Assembly: GCF_002086735.1 (NCBI RefSeq)
Contig: NZ_MVIJ01000020.1
Location: forward strand, 1-64,000
DNA length: 64,000 nt
Source of the DNA: Mycobacterium scrofulaceum
Lineage (GTDB): Bacteria; Actinomycetota; Actinomycetes; Mycobacteriales; Mycobacteriaceae
Direction of reading: 5' to 3'
Below, one piece after another: positions 34,821 through 46,330 of this stretch (the stretch's first letter is position 1; each line of letters starts with the position of its first letter). The notes beneath the pieces are model-generated. The model searched no databases, was not told where the DNA came from, and saw only the letters and a program-made list of their open reading frames with translations. Position numbers and translations under genes: made by a program.

Positions 34821-35861
34821 TCATAGCTTCGAGATGTCGATGACGAAGCGGTAGCGAACGTCGCTTGCCAGGACGCGCTCGTAGGCCTCGTTGATGTAAT
34901 CCGGCTCGATCAGCTCGATTTCGGGCGTCACGTCGTGCTCGGCGCAGAAGTCCAGCATCTCCTGGGTTTCGGCGATCCCGCCGATGTTCGACCCGGAGAG
35001 GCTGCGGCGCGCCAGCGCCAGCGGGAACGCCCCCACCTCCATGGGGTGCTCGGGGATGCCGAGTTCGACCAGGGTGCCGTCGACGTCGAGCAGGCCGAGG
35101 TAGTCGTTGAGCTTCAGGTTCGCCGAGACAGTGTTCAGAATCAGGTCGAAGCCGTTACGCAACTTCTTGAACGTGTCGGGGTCGGCCGTGGCGTAGTAGT
35201 GCTTGGCGCCCAGCCGCAGCCCGTCTTCCATCTTCTTCAGCGACTGGGACAGCACGGTCACCTCGGCGCCCAGCGCGGCGCCCAGCTTGACCCCCATGTG
35301 CCCGAGGCCGCCCAGGCCGATGATCGCCAGACGGGTGCCCTCGCCGGCCTTCCAGTGCCGCAACGGCGAGAACAGCGTGATACCCGCGCACAACAGCGGC
35401 GCGGCCTTGTCCAGCGGCAGCGAGTCGGGGATGCGCACGACGAAGTTCTCGTCGACGACGACCGCCTGGCTGTAGCCGCCCTGCGTCGGCGTGCCGTCCT
35501 TGTCGATGGAGTTGTAGGTGAAGGTCGCGCCCGGCTTGCAGTACTGCTCGAGCCCGGCCCGGCAACTGCTGCACTGGCCGCAGGAGTTCACCATGCAGCC
35601 CACCCCGACGTGGTCGCCGACCTTGTACTTGGTGACCTCGGAGCCGACCTGGCTCACCACACCGGCGATCTCGTGGCCGGGCACCACGGGGTAGTTGGGC
35701 GTGCCCCATTCGGCCTTGACGGTGTGGATGTCGGAGTGGCAGATCCCGGCGAACTTGATGTCGATCGCTACGTCGTGCGGACCGGGTTCACGCCGCTCGA
35801 TGGTGGTCTTGGTCAACGGTTCGGTCGCCGACGTGGCGGCGTACGCCGAAACAGTGCTCAT
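34821..35861 (-). CDS. adhC: Zinc-dependent NADP alcohol dehydrogenase AdhC
   Basis: 346 aa. Catalytic zinc ligands Cys41 and the GHE motif (His63-Glu64). Structural zinc cysteines at 94, 97, 100 and 108. Nucleotide motif [20 protein letters not shown]. It belongs to the cinnamyl-alcohol dehydrogenase/YahK group that reduces aldehydes with NADPH; corresponds to Rv3045. The upstream 118 bases are AT-richer and hold no gene. Confidence 0.94.
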   Translation of the reverse strand: MSTVSAYAATSATEPLTKTTIERREPGPHDVAIDIKFAGICHSDIHTVKAEWGTPNYPVVPGHEIAGVVSQVGSEVTKYKVGDHVGVGCMVNSCGQCSSCRAGLEQYCKPGATFTYNSIDKDGTPTQGGYSQAVVVDENFVVRIPDSLPLDKAAPLLCAGITLFSPLRHWKAGEGTRLAIIGLGGLGHMGVKLGAALGAEVTVLSQSLKKMEDGLRLGAKHYYATADPDTFKKLRNGFDLILNTVSANLKLNDYLGLLDVDGTLVELGIPEHPMEVGAFPLALARRSLSGSNIGGIAETQEMLDFCAEHDVTPEIELIEPDYINEAYERVLASDVRYRFVIDISKL

Positions 35862-35978
35862 GAATATCCCTCTTCGAAATGGTCGCGTCGTGAAAAAGTT
35901 TAGCTAAGGTAATGTTCCCGGGCCAACCGTGGCCGCTCGATATCACCTTAGGGCGCCGGGTGGCGGTCCGCCGTGGCG

Positions 35979-37073
35979 CTAGTTGATGGGGGCGTTGACC
36001 AGGCGGAGGTCGTCGACGATGCCGCGGGCGGCGATCAGGCCCTCGCCGGTCTGCCACACCTCGTCGTTGACGACGTAGACCCGGTTGTCGTGGTTGGCGG
36101 ACAGCTTGCGCCACGGGTCGCTGTCCAGCACGGTGGCGGCGCGCTGGGCGGCGGCCGGTGACGCGCACGACAGGTAGACGACGTCGGCGTCGGCGGCGGA
36201 AAGGTCCGGGTTCTTGGCCAGGTCGGCGTCGGTGGCGCCGATCTCGAGGTACGGCTTGTCGGTGAACCGTTGGGACGCGGGCCGGTCCACCCCTACCGCG
36301 CCGAGCACGCTGGCCGGGAAGTTGTTGGCGCCGTAGACGCGGATCGTGTCGGTGGTCAGCTGCACGATGGAGGCCTGGAAGTGGGAGGCGTCGTGCCTGG
36401 CGCCGATGTCGCCGGCCCGCTGTGAAAAGCCGTTGAGCAGGGCGTCCGCCGCGGCGCCCCGCGCGGTGGCGGCGCCCACGCCGCGCAGGTTGTCCTGCCA
36501 GGCGGCGCCGGGGGCCGCGGTGAACACGGTCGGGGCGATCGCGGCCAACTGCGGATACAACGCGGGGGTCAGGCCCTGCGACCCCAGGATGAGGTCGGGA
36601 TGGCTCGCCGCGATTGCGGCCAGGTCCGGTTTGCTGCGGGTCCCGACACCGGGCACGCCGCCCACCGCGCTGCCCAAATACGCGGGCTGGCTCGACGATC
36701 CGTCCGGCAGCGCCGCGCCGACCACCCGCGACTGCAGGCCCAACGCGCACAACGCGTCGAGCTGGTCACCGGACAGCACGACGATGCGCTGCGGCTCGTC
36801 GGGCACTTGCACCACGTCCGGGGTGACGCCGGCCGCGTTGCGCGCCTGCCGCGTCTTCGGCCCGGGATCGGCCGCCGCGGCATCCCGCGCGCATGACTCG
36901 TCCGGGTGACGGTCGTTTCCGAGCACGCCGGCACCGGCGATCTGCGTGGTGGGGGTGACCAGCGAGGGGGTCGCGGACTTGGCACCGGGTTTGCCCGATC
37001 CACAGCCGCTGCAGGTGACGGCGACGGCCGCCGCCAGCGCCGCGGCCGCGCACAGGGACGCGGGTCGAGTCAT
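35979..37073 (-). CDS. fecB: Periplasmic-binding lipoprotein for iron-siderophore or heme (FecB)
   Basis: 364 aa from ATG 37073 (GTG 37085 possible). Signal peptide followed by the lipobox region TCSGC. Periplasmic-binding fold of the BtuF/FecB class: [51 protein letters not shown]. It presents iron compounds at the membrane; the M. tuberculosis protein (Rv3044) binds carboxymycobactin and heme. No permease gene is adjacent. Divergent from ctaD. Confidence 0.92.
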   Translation of the reverse strand: MTRPASLCAAAALAAAVAVTCSGCGSGKPGAKSATPSLVTPTTQIAGAGVLGNDRHPDESCARDAAAADPGPKTRQARNAAGVTPDVVQVPDEPQRIVVLSGDQLDALCALGLQSRVVGAALPDGSSSQPAYLGSAVGGVPGVGTRSKPDLAAIAASHPDLILGSQGLTPALYPQLAAIAPTVFTAAPGAAWQDNLRGVGAATARGAAADALLNGFSQRAGDIGARHDASHFQASIVQLTTDTIRVYGANNFPASVLGAVGVDRPASQRFTDKPYLEIGATDADLAKNPDLSAADADVVYLSCASPAAAQRAATVLDSDPWRKLSANHDNRVYVVNDEVWQTGEGLIAARGIVDDLRLVNAPIN

Positions 37074-37263
37074 GCCGAAAAGCACGCGTCAGACGCTAAC
37101 ATCCGTGCGCTTCGCGCCCGGCGCGCCGAAACGACACGCCGCGCCGCCGACCCAATTACGACAGTTTGTAGGACCAGCCCTGACGTCGGCAGGATCGCCG
37201 GTTAAGATTCGTGTCAGCTCTGATTTTTGGGCCCCTGTCCTAATCCGATGTTTGGAGAAGCTG

Positions 37264-39009
37264 TTGACAGCCGAAGCGCCCCCCCTGGCAGAACTCGAGG
37301 CCGTTCGTCCCTACCCGGACCGGACCGGTCCCAAAGGGAACCTCATCTACAAACTGATCACCACCACCGATCACAAGCTGATCGGCATCATGTACACGGT
37401 CACCTGCTTCGTCTTCTTCTTCATCGGCGGACTGATGGCCCTGTTGATGCGCACCGAGCTGGCCGCGCCGGGGCTGCAGTTCCTGTCGAACGAGCAGTAC
37501 AACCAGCTGTTCACCATGCACGGCACGATCATGCTGCTGCTGTACGCCACACCGGTGGTGTTCGGTCTGGCCAATCTGGTGCTGCCGCTGCAGATCGGTG
37601 CGCCCGACGTCGCGTTCCCGCGGCTGAACGCGTTCTCGTTCTGGCTGTTCCTGTTTGGCGGACTCACCGCGATGGGCGGCTTCATCGTCCCGGGCGGGGC
37701 GGCGGACTTCGGCTGGACGGCCTACACGCCGCTGTCGGACGCCGTGCACTCGCCCGGCGCCGGGGGAGACCTGTGGATCACCGGCCTGATCGTCGCCGGT
37801 CTGGGCACCATCCTGGGCGCGGTCAACATGATCACCACCGTGGTCTGCATGCGCGCGCCCGGCATGACGATGTTCCGGATGCCGATCTTCACCTGGAACA
37901 TCCTGGTGACGTCGATCCTGATCCTGATCGCGTTCCCGATCCTGACCGCCGCGCTGTTCGGGCTGGCCGCCGACCGCCATCTCGGGGCGCACGTCTACGA
38001 CGCGGCCAACGGCGGCGTCCTGCTGTGGCAGCACCTGTTCTGGTTCTTCGGCCATCCCGAGGTGTATATCGTCGCGCTGCCGTTCTTCGGCGTCGTCACC
38101 GAGATCATCCCGGTGTTCTCGCGCAAGCCGGTCTTCGGTTACACCACCCTGGTCTACGCGACGCTGTCGATCGCGGCGCTGTCGGTCGCGGTGTGGGCGC
38201 ACCACATGTTCGCCACCGGTGCCGTCCTGCTGCCGTTCTTCTCGTTCATGACGTATTTGATCGCGGTGCCGACGGGGATCAAGTTCTTCAACTGGATCGG
38301 CACGATGTGGAAGGGCCAGATCACCTTCGAGACGCCGATGCTGTTCTCGGTGGGCTTCCTGGTCACCTTCCTGCTGGGCGGCCTCACCGGTGTCATGCTG
38401 GCCAGCCCGCCGCTGGACTTCCACGTCACCGACACGTACTTCGTGGTGGCGCACTTCCACTACGTGCTGTTCGGCACCATCGTGTTCGCCACCTATGCAG
38501 GCGTCTACTTCTGGTTCCCCAAGATGACCGGCCGACTGCTCGACGAACGGCTGGGCAAGTTGCACTTCTGGCTGACTTTCATCGGCTTCCACACCACCTT
38601 CCTGGTGCAACACTGGCTGGGTGACATGGGCATGCCGCGCCGCTACGCCGACTACCTGCCCTCCGACGGCTTCCAGCCGTACAACATCGTGTCCACGGTC
38701 GGCGCCTTCATCCTGGGCTTGTCGATGTTCCCGTTCGTCTGGAACGTCTTCAAGAGTTGGCGCTACGGCGAGGTGGTGACCGTCGACGACCCGTGGGGTT
38801 ACGGCAACTCGCTGGAGTGGGCCACCAGCTGCCCGCCGCCGCGGCACAACTTCACCGAGCTGCCCCGAATCCGTTCGGAGCGCCCGGCATTCGAGCTGCA
38901 CTACCCGCACATGGTGGAGCGGCTGCGCGCCGAGGCGCACGTGGGCCGCGCGCACGGGCCGACGGACAAGGACGTCACCAGGATGGACGACGTCCAGGTT
39001 CGCAGCTGA
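37264..39009 (+). CDS. ctaD: Cytochrome c oxidase (aa3) subunit I
   Basis: 581 aa starting at TTG 37264 with GGAGAAG just before; the N-terminus [18 protein letters not shown] matches known mycobacterial CtaD. Twelve membrane helices are expected. Heme/copper ligands are seen in [31 protein letters not shown] and VAHFHYVLF. It is the catalytic core of the proton-pumping bcc-aa3 supercomplex. Other subunits are not nearby. Corresponds to Rv3043c. Confidence 0.96.
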   Translation: MTAEAPPLAELEAVRPYPDRTGPKGNLIYKLITTTDHKLIGIMYTVTCFVFFFIGGLMALLMRTELAAPGLQFLSNEQYNQLFTMHGTIMLLLYATPVVFGLANLVLPLQIGAPDVAFPRLNAFSFWLFLFGGLTAMGGFIVPGGAADFGWTAYTPLSDAVHSPGAGGDLWITGLIVAGLGTILGAVNMITTVVCMRAPGMTMFRMPIFTWNILVTSILILIAFPILTAALFGLAADRHLGAHVYDAANGGVLLWQHLFWFFGHPEVYIVALPFFGVVTEIIPVFSRKPVFGYTTLVYATLSIAALSVAVWAHHMFATGAVLLPFFSFMTYLIAVPTGIKFFNWIGTMWKGQITFETPMLFSVGFLVTFLLGGLTGVMLASPPLDFHVTDTYFVVAHFHYVLFGTIVFATYAGVYFWFPKMTGRLLDERLGKLHFWLTFIGFHTTFLVQHWLGDMGMPRRYADYLPSDGFQPYNIVSTVGAFILGLSMFPFVWNVFKSWRYGEVVTVDDPWGYGNSLEWATSCPPPRHNFTELPRIRSERPAFELHYPHMVERLRAEAHVGRAHGPTDKDVTRMDDVQVRS

Positions 39010-40269
<1,260 letters not shown>

Positions 40270-40284
40270 CGGCCGGCTGCCCGT

Positions 40285-40340
40285 GAGCAGACACAAAATC
40301 GCACGATCTCCGCCAATCTCATGCGATTCTGCGTCTGGTC
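40285..40340. repeat. Long palindromic intergenic repeat, copy 3 (decayed)
   Basis: Left arm GAGCAGACACAAAATCGCA (40285-40303); right arm 40322-40340 differs from perfect pairing at three positions. Same family as 11947-12008 and 17238-17295, but here after serB2 and before a co-directional gene. Confidence 0.75.
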
Positions 40341-40419
40341 GCGGGGGCTGACGACCCGGCAGGTATCCGAGGTCCCCGGTACGGCACGATGGTCGGGTGC
40401 CGGAAAACGGAAGCCCGAG

Positions 40420-41295
40420 GTGAAACCCGAGGATTCGCGAGGATCCGAGGACGGCGCCGACCAGACGGATGAGGCAGCCGACCCCGATCTCCTGATCGAC
40501 TTCAGGAACGTGTCGCTGCGCCGCGGCGGCAACGTCCTTGTCGGGCCGCTGGATTGGGCGGTCGAACTCGACGAGCGCTGGGTCATCGTCGGCCCCAACG
40601 GGGCGGGCAAGACGTCGCTGCTGCGCATCGCGGCGGCGGCCGAGCACCCCTCGTCGGGCGTCGCCTTCGTGCTGGGCGAGCGGCTGGGCCGGGTGGACGT
40701 GTCGGAGTTGCGTTCCCGGATCGGGCTCAGCTCCTCGGCGCTGGCGCAGCGCATCCCGACCGACGAGGTGGTGCGCGACCTGGTCGTCTCGGCCGGTTAC
40801 GCGGTGCTGGGCCGTTGGCGGGAGCGCTACGAGGACGTCGACTACCGCCGGGCCATCGACATGCTGGAGAGCCTCGGCGCCGAGCACCTCGCGGACCGTA
40901 GCTACGGGACGCTGTCGGAGGGCGAACGCAAGCGAGTGTTGATCGCCCGCGCGCTGATGACCGACCCGGAACTGCTGCTGCTCGACGAGCCCGCCGCCGG
41001 CCTGGACCTGGGCGGCCGCGAGGAGCTGGTGGCGCGGCTGGCCGACCTCGCCGCCGACCCCGACGCCCCCGCGCTGGTCCTGGTCACCCACCACGTCGAG
41101 GAGATCCCACCCGGCTTCAGCCACTGCATGCTGCTGTCGGAAGGGCAAGTGGTGGCCGCGGGGCTGCTGACCGACGTGCTGACCGCCGAGAACCTGTCCA
41201 CCGCGTTCGGACAGTCGATCGCCCTCGACGTCGTCGACGGGCGTTACTTCGCCCGACGCGTCCGCACCCGCGCAGCCCACCGGAGGCAGCTATGA
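40420..41295 (+). CDS. ABC transporter ATP-binding protein
   Basis: 291 aa from GTG 40420 (GGAAG upstream); the reading frame upstream runs into the palindromic repeat. Walker A VGPNGAGKTSLL, signature YGTLSEGERKRVL, Walker B ELLLLDEPAAGLDL, H-loop VLVTHHVEE. It resembles the ATPases of the ModF/YfhF type and Rv3041c. No permease is adjacent. It overlaps the NUDIX gene by 4 bases, so it heads a tight set with that gene and echA17. Confidence 0.92.
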   Translation: MKPEDSRGSEDGADQTDEAADPDLLIDFRNVSLRRGGNVLVGPLDWAVELDERWVIVGPNGAGKTSLLRIAAAAEHPSSGVAFVLGERLGRVDVSELRSRIGLSSSALAQRIPTDEVVRDLVVSAGYAVLGRWRERYEDVDYRRAIDMLESLGAEHLADRSYGTLSEGERKRVLIARALMTDPELLLLDEPAAGLDLGGREELVARLADLAADPDAPALVLVTHHVEEIPPGFSHCMLLSEGQVVAAGLLTDVLTAENLSTAFGQSIALDVVDGRYFARRVRTRAAHRRQL

Positions 41296-42110
41296 CGTCA
41301 CCAACCGAGCCCCCGCTGGTCCCGCGCCCCGCGGCGACCGTGATGCTGGTCCGCGACGATCCCGGCGGGATCGCGGTGTTCCTGATGCGCCGGCACGCCA
41401 AGATGGAGTTCGCCGCCGGAACGATGGTCTTCCCGGGCGGCGGGGTCGACGACCGCGACCGCAACGCCGATATCGCCTGGGCCGGCCCACCGCCGCAGTG
41501 GTGGGCGGAGCGGTTCGGCATTGCTGCCGACCTGGCCGAGGCGCTGGTCTGCGCGGCGGCCCGGGAAACGTTCGAGGAATCGGGCGTGCTGTTCGCGGGG
41601 CCGGCCGGCGACCCGGACGGGATCGTCGGCGACGCCTCGGTGTACGCCGACGCCCGCCGCGCGCTCGCCGACGGGACGTTGTCGTTCGCGGATTTCCTGC
41701 GCCGCGAGAACCTGGAGCTGCGTTCCGACCTGCTCCGGCCGTGGGCCAACTGGGTCACCCCCGAAGCCGAGCGCACCCGCCGCTACGACACCTACTTCTT
41801 CGTGGGAGCCCTGCCGGCGGGGCAGCGGGCCGACGGTGAGAACACCGAATCCGATCGCGCCGGGTGGACCACTCCGCAGGCGGCCATCGAGGACTTCTCC
41901 GCCGGCCGCTGCTTCCTGTTGCCGCCGACGTGGACGCAGCTGGATTCGCTGGCGGGCCGGACCGTCGCCGAGGTCCTGGCGGTCGAGCGGCAGATCGTGC
42001 CGGTGCAGCCGCACCTGGAGATCCAGGGCGAGAACTGGGTGTTCGAGTTCTTCGACTCCGACCGCTACCACCAGGCACGCGAAGCCGGCGGGATGGGGTG
42101 GCGGCATTGA
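41292..42110 (+). CDS. NUDIX hydrolase (NUDT19-like)
   Basis: 272 aa. An N-terminal beta strand region ([20 protein letters not shown], then [12 protein letters not shown]) is separated by about 35 residues from the second half of the Nudix box ([14 protein letters not shown]). This split box is typical of NUDT7/NUDT19-type CoA or acyl-CoA diphosphatases. Rv3040c is the equivalent. The 5' end overlaps the ABC gene (ATGA-type) and the 3' end overlaps echA17 (TTGA). The acyl-CoA neighbour supports the CoA idea. Confidence 0.88.
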   Translation: MTSPTEPPLVPRPAATVMLVRDDPGGIAVFLMRRHAKMEFAAGTMVFPGGGVDDRDRNADIAWAGPPPQWWAERFGIAADLAEALVCAAARETFEESGVLFAGPAGDPDGIVGDASVYADARRALADGTLSFADFLRRENLELRSDLLRPWANWVTPEAERTRRYDTYFFVGALPAGQRADGENTESDRAGWTTPQAAIEDFSAGRCFLLPPTWTQLDSLAGRTVAEVLAVERQIVPVQPHLEIQGENWVFEFFDSDRYHQAREAGGMGWRH

Positions 42111-42871
42111 GGGAGTTCGTCAGCACGGTGGTCAGCGACGGCTCGCGGGACGCGGGCCTGGCCATGCTGCTGCTGTCGCGGCCGCCGACGAACGCGATGA
42201 CGCGGCAGGTCTACCGGGAGATCGTGGCCGCGGCCGCCGAGTTGGCCGAGCGCGACGACGTCGCCGCGGTCATCCTGTTCGGGGGCCACGAGATCTTCTC
42301 GGCCGGCGACGACATGCCCGAGCTGCGGACGCTGACCGCCCCGGAGGCCGAGACGACGGCCCGGGCGCGGCAGCAGGCCATCGACGCCGTGGCGCAGATT
42401 CCTAAGCCGACCGTGGCCGCCATCACCGGATACGCGCTGGGCGCCGGGCTCACGCTGGCCCTGGCCGCCGATTGGCGCGTCAGCGGTGACAACGTGAAGT
42501 TCGGCGCCACCGAGATCCTGGCCGGGCTGATCCCCGGCGGCGACGGCATGGCCCGCCTGACCCGTGCGGCCGGGGCGAGCAGGGCCAAGGAACTGGTGTT
42601 CAGCGGCCGGTTCTTCGACGCCGAGGAGGCGCTGACGCTGGGCCTCATCGACGAGATGGTGGCCCCCGACGACGTGTACGACGCCGCAGCGGGGTGGGCA
42701 CGCCGCTTCCTGGAAGGTCCGAGGCACGCGCTGGCCGCCGCCAAGGCCGGCATCAACGACGTGTTCGAGGCGGGCCCGGCCGAGCGGGTCGCCGCCGAGC
42801 GGCGCCGCTACGTCGACGTGTTCGCCGCAGGTCAGACCGGCGACGAGGACTCCGGCTCCCGCGCCCGTTAG
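42107..42871 (+). CDS. echA17: Enoyl-CoA hydratase/isomerase EchA17
   Basis: 254 aa from TTG 42107, overlapping the previous stop. Crotonase fold: [17 protein letters not shown], oxyanion-hole stretches [13 protein letters not shown] and [15 protein letters not shown], and [18 protein letters not shown] with the first catalytic-Glu region. It would hydrate 2-enoyl-CoA in beta-oxidation. Corresponds to Rv3039c. Confidence 0.92.
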   Translation: MREFVSTVVSDGSRDAGLAMLLLSRPPTNAMTRQVYREIVAAAAELAERDDVAAVILFGGHEIFSAGDDMPELRTLTAPEAETTARARQQAIDAVAQIPKPTVAAITGYALGAGLTLALAADWRVSGDNVKFGATEILAGLIPGGDGMARLTRAAGASRAKELVFSGRFFDAEEALTLGLIDEMVAPDDVYDAAAGWARRFLEGPRHALAAAKAGINDVFEAGPAERVAAERRRYVDVFAAGQTGDEDSGSRAR

Positions 42872-42881
42872 GCTGCCCTTC

Positions 42882-43856
42882 ATGACGACGAGTTCGACCG
42901 ATGCCGTTCCCAACCCGCATGCCACAGCCGAGCAGGTGGAAGCGGCCCGGCATGACAGCAAGCTCGCCCAGGTCCTCTACCACGACTGGGAAGCCGAGTC
43001 CTACGACGAGAAGTGGTCGATCTCCTACGACCAGCGCTGCGTGGACTATGCCCGGGATTGCTTCGACGCCATCGTTCCCGACCAGGTGCAGCGTGAGCTG
43101 CCCTACGACCGAGCCCTCGAATTGGGCTGCGGCACGGGGTTTTTCCTGCTCAACCTGATCCAGTCCGGCGTGGCCCGGCGCGGGTCGGTCACCGACCTGT
43201 CGCCCGGGATGGTCAAGGTCGCCACCCGCAATGGACAGTCGCTGGGGCTCGACATCGACGGCCGGGTCGCCGATGCGGAGGGAATCCCCTACGAGGACAA
43301 TACTTTTGACCTGGTGGTCGGCCATGCCGTGCTGCACCACATTCCCGATGTCGAGCTGGCGCTGCGGGAGGTCGTCCGCGTGCTGCGGCCCGGCGGCCGG
43401 TTCGTGTTCGCCGGCGAGCCGACCACCGTCGGCGATACCTACGCCCGCACGTTGTCGACCTTGACCTGGCGCGTCGCGACCAACGTCACCAAGTTGCCGG
43501 GCTTGGACGGCTGGCGGCGGCCGCAGGCCGAGCTCGACGAATCCTCCCGCGCGGCCGCGCTGGAGGCGGTCGTCGACCTGCACACCTTCACCCCAGGGGA
43601 CCTGGAGCGGATCGCCGGCAACGCCGGCGCCGCCGAAGTGCGAACGGCCACCGTGGAATTCACCGCCGCGATGCTGGGCTGGCCGCTGCGCACGTTCGAA
43701 TGCGCGGTGCCGCCGGGGCGGCTGGGCTGGGGCTGGGCGAAGTTCGCGTTCAACAGCTGGAAGGCGTTGAGCTGGCTGGACGCCAACGTGATGCGGCATG
43801 TCGCCCCGAAGGGCTGGTTCTACAACGTGATGATCACGGGGGTCAAGCCCTCCTGA
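42882..43856 (+). CDS. SAM-dependent methyltransferase (Rv3038c-like)
   Basis: 324 aa. SAM motif I LELGCGTGFFLLNL, motif around VTDLSPGMV, and VVGHAVLHHIPDVELALREV then VLRPGGRFVFAGEP of class I enzymes. The C-terminal 80 residues include hydrophobic stretches (AFNSWKALSWLDANVMRH). The substrate is unknown. It follows echA17 by 10 bases and overlaps the next gene by 4. Confidence 0.9.
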   Translation: MTTSSTDAVPNPHATAEQVEAARHDSKLAQVLYHDWEAESYDEKWSISYDQRCVDYARDCFDAIVPDQVQRELPYDRALELGCGTGFFLLNLIQSGVARRGSVTDLSPGMVKVATRNGQSLGLDIDGRVADAEGIPYEDNTFDLVVGHAVLHHIPDVELALREVVRVLRPGGRFVFAGEPTTVGDTYARTLSTLTWRVATNVTKLPGLDGWRRPQAELDESSRAAALEAVVDLHTFTPGDLERIAGNAGAAEVRTATVEFTAAMLGWPLRTFECAVPPGRLGWGWAKFAFNSWKALSWLDANVMRHVAPKGWFYNVMITGVKPS

Positions 43857-45055
43857 GTGACGGCCTCGCCTTCGGAGCCGGGGACGTCCGTTATCTGCGG
43901 TCGGAGGCGGGCGCCGCGGCGCTGGCCACGGTGGCCGAGCTCGAGCTGACCGACGTCACCCGGGTCGCCGACATCGCCGCGGCGCGGGCGCGGTTCGGCG
44001 ACCGGGCGGCGGTGTTGGTGGAGACGACGTTGCTGCGCCGGCGCGCCGCCGAGAAACTCGGCGGTCTGGGCGCCGAAATCCCGCCGACGGACTGGCTGTT
44101 CACCGACGAGGCGCTGCAGCAGGCCACCGCGGCCCCGGTGGCCGTGCACCGCGCGGAGCGGCTCGCCGAGGCGGGGGTCGTCGTGCACGACGCGACCTGT
44201 TCGATCGGCACCGAGTTGGCCGCGCTGCGCGGACTGGGGGTCCCGGCGGTGGGCAGCGACCTGGACGCGGTGCGGCTGGCGATGGCCCGGCACAACCTGG
44301 GGGAAGCCGCCGCGCTGTGCCGCGCGGACGCGCTGGCCCCGGTGACCCGCGGCACCGCGGTGCTCGTCGACCCCGCCCGGCGCGGCGGCGGCCGCCGCCG
44401 CTTTCACCCCGATGACTACCGGCCGGCCCTGGGCGCCGTGCTCGACACCTACCGCGGCCGCGAACTCGTTGTAAAGTGTTCTCCCGGAATAGATTTCGCT
44501 GAGATCGACCGACTCGGCTTCGCCGGCGAGATCGAGGTGACGTCGCATCGCGGCTCGGTGCGCGAAGCGTGCCTGTGGTCGGCCGGTCTGGCCCAGCGGG
44601 GTGTCCGCCGGCGTGCCAGCGTCCTCGATCGCGGCGAGCAGATCACCGACGCCGACCCCGACGACTGCCCGGTGCGGCCGGCCGGGCGATGGATCGTGGA
44701 TCCCGACGGCGCGGTGGTGCGCGCCGCGCTGGTGCGTCACTACGGCGCGCGGCACCGGCTGTGGCAGCTCGACCCCGAGATCGCCTACCTGTCGGGGGAC
44801 GCCCTGCCGCCCGCGGTTCGCGGCTTCGAGGTGCTCGAGCAGCTGGCGTTCGACGAGCGGAGGCTGCGACAGGCGTTGTCGGCGCTGGACTGCGGGTCGC
44901 TGGAGATTCTGGTGCGCGGCGTACGGGTGGACCCCGACGCGTTGCGGCGCCGGATGCGGCCGCGCGGTGGCCGGCCCCTGTCGGTGGTCATTACCCGCAT
45001 CGGGTCACGGGCCGCCGCCCGCGCGACGGCCTTCGTCTGCCGTCCGTCACGGTAG
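43853..45055 (+). CDS. SAM-dependent methyltransferase-like protein with THUMP-like domain (Rv3037c-like)
   Basis: 400 aa if it starts at CTG 43853, which overlaps the TGA of the preceding gene. Protein-like sequence (FGAGDVRYLRSEAGAAAL) begins right there, yet no ATG/GTG/TTG occurs in frame between 43703 and 43930; the next is GTG 43931. The core has HDATCSIGTELAALRGLGV, DLDAVRLAMARHNL and VLVDPARRGGGRRRF, a methyltransferase fold with a C-terminal THUMP-like module. Target, probably RNA, unknown. Confidence 0.8.
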   Translation: MSDGLAFGAGDVRYLRSEAGAAALATVAELELTDVTRVADIAAARARFGDRAAVLVETTLLRRRAAEKLGGLGAEIPPTDWLFTDEALQQATAAPVAVHRAERLAEAGVVVHDATCSIGTELAALRGLGVPAVGSDLDAVRLAMARHNLGEAAALCRADALAPVTRGTAVLVDPARRGGGRRRFHPDDYRPALGAVLDTYRGRELVVKCSPGIDFAEIDRLGFAGEIEVTSHRGSVREACLWSAGLAQRGVRRRASVLDRGEQITDADPDDCPVRPAGRWIVDPDGAVVRAALVRHYGARHRLWQLDPEIAYLSGDALPPAVRGFEVLEQLAFDERRLRQALSALDCGSLEILVRGVRVDPDALRRRMRPRGGRPLSVVITRIGSRAAARATAFVCRPSR

Positions 45056-45126
45056 CGCCGGGTAGGCTGGTGCGATCGCTTCGCCAGGCGCCCAGCCCTC
45101 GCCTAACCTGCAAGGACAATAAAAGA

Positions 45127-45810
45127 ATGCGATATCTGATAGCGACCGTGCTGGTCGCGTCGGCGGCCCTGGTGGGTTGGCCGGCGGCCGCCGCGCCACC
45201 GACGTGTGCCAGCTTGGGCGGCACCATCGAGGACGGTCAGATGTGTCGCCTGCGGACCACCAGCCCCACCTACATGCTCAACATGGCGTTCCCCGCCGAC
45301 TACCCCGACGAGCAGGCGCTGACCGACTACATCACCCAAAACCGCGACGGTTTCGTCGCCGTCGCACAGAGTTCCGGGCCCCGCGATCAGCCCTACCAGC
45401 TCGAGGCCACCACCGAACAGCGCAGCTCCGGTCAGCCGCCGCACAACACCCGCAGCGTGGTGCTCAAGTTCTTCCAGGACCTCGGCGGAACGCACCCCTC
45501 GATCTGGTACAAAGCGTTCAACTACAACCTCGGAACGAAGCAGCCGATCACGTTCGACAGCCTGTTCGCGCCGGGCACCGCGCCACTGGACAGCATCTTT
45601 CCGGTGGTGCAGCGCGACCTGGAACGTCAGACCCCGTTCGGCGCAGCCATTCCGCCTTCGACCGGGCATGACCCGACGCACTACCAGAACTTCGCCATCA
45701 CCGACGACCAGCTGATCTTCTACTTCGCGCCGGGTGAGATGCTGCCGGCGTTCTCCGGGCCGGTCCAGGCCGAGGTGCCGCGCAACGCCATCCCGCCGCT
45801 GGCGCTGTGA
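45127..45810 (+). CDS. Secreted DUF3298/RsiV-type protein (TB22.2, Rv3036c-like)
   Basis: 227 aa. Signal peptide MRYLIATVLVASAALVGWPA then AAA, with cleavage expected near residue 23. The mature part (YMLNMAFPADYPDEQALTDY, then SIWYKAFNYNLGTKQPITFD) belongs to the RsiV/DUF3298 family of extracytoplasmic domains. M. tuberculosis TB22.2 is an exported esterase-like antigen of the same length. The stop codon touches a tandem repeat. Confidence 0.9.
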   Translation: MRYLIATVLVASAALVGWPAAAAPPTCASLGGTIEDGQMCRLRTTSPTYMLNMAFPADYPDEQALTDYITQNRDGFVAVAQSSGPRDQPYQLEATTEQRSSGQPPHNTRSVVLKFFQDLGGTHPSIWYKAFNYNLGTKQPITFDSLFAPGTAPLDSIFPVVQRDLERQTPFGAAIPPSTGHDPTHYQNFAITDDQLIFYFAPGEMLPAFSGPVQAEVPRNAIPPLAL

Positions 45811-45910
45811 GTGGCGATCGCAAGCGCGGCGTAGTCGGGCGAAGCGGGTCGCCACCGTCGGGTGAGTGGCGATCGCAAGCGCGGCGTAGTCGGGCGAAGC
45901 GGGTCGCCAC
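45811..45910 (+). repeat. Tandem pair of the 45-bp interspersed repeat
   Basis: Two identical 45-bp units (45811-45855 and 45866-45910), period 55, each bounded by GTGGCGA and TCGCCAC with about eight identical flanking bases. They lie between convergent TB22.2 and a membrane-protein gene. Same family as 23509-23553 and 48538-48582. Confidence 0.85.
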
Positions 45911-45922
45911 CGTCATCAGGTC

Positions 45923-46312
45923 CTAGACGGGGCCGGCCAACGTCTCCATCGCCGCGGCGCCGACCGCCAGCGCCACCTGCGCGGCGCAACCGAGCAGCGG
46001 GACGAAGAAGGCGGTGCGGCGCCGGGTGAGGCGGCGGATCGCGACGATCAGGGTTGCGACGAAGACGACGGCACCACCGGCGATTCCGAGGAACATGGCG
46101 CGATCGATCCACGCCGGGTCGCCGCACTTCTGGTAGCCGCACGGGTCGGTGCCCATGACGAACAGGCTCAGCAGGCCTATCGTGACCGCGATCAGGAGCG
46201 CTTGGACGGCGAGCAGCACCACGGTCGCCGTGCGGTCCACAGCCAGGTTGCGCTCGCTTTTTTCGGAGTATGCGGCGACCGCGGCCCGCGTCTCGTCGTC
46301 ATCGGTGGCCAT
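45923..46312 (-). CDS. Small membrane protein of unknown function
   Basis: 129 aa. A charged N-terminus (MATDDDETRAAVAAYSEKSE) is followed by three hydrophobic segments at about 29-52, 70-90 and 102-122, with a short loop holding two cysteines (GTDPCGYQKCGDPAW) between the first two. No family recognised. It is 18 bases from the next gene on the same strand and may be cotranscribed with it. Confidence 0.7.
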   Translation of the reverse strand: MATDDDETRAAVAAYSEKSERNLAVDRTATVVLLAVQALLIAVTIGLLSLFVMGTDPCGYQKCGDPAWIDRAMFLGIAGGAVVFVATLIVAIRRLTRRRTAFFVPLLGCAAQVALAVGAAAMETLAGPV

Positions 46313-46330
46313 GGGCTCAGTATGGCCCGG

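Noticed and set aside
35895..35916. TTTAGCTAAGGTAAT-like sequence upstream of adhC resembling an iron (IdeR) box
   Set aside because: It matches the 19-bp IdeR consensus poorly on both strands and lies before adhC, not before the iron-related fecB promoter.
40397..40423. GTG at 40397 (V-P-E-N-G) as start of the ABC ATPase
   Set aside because: It is out of frame with the ATPase and hits a stop after eight codons. The in-frame GTG 40420 with an upstream GGAAG fits better.
45807..45914. Tandem repeat as a CRISPR array
   Set aside because: Only two units, 10-base gap, no spacers of usual size, no cas genes; the same element occurs singly elsewhere.
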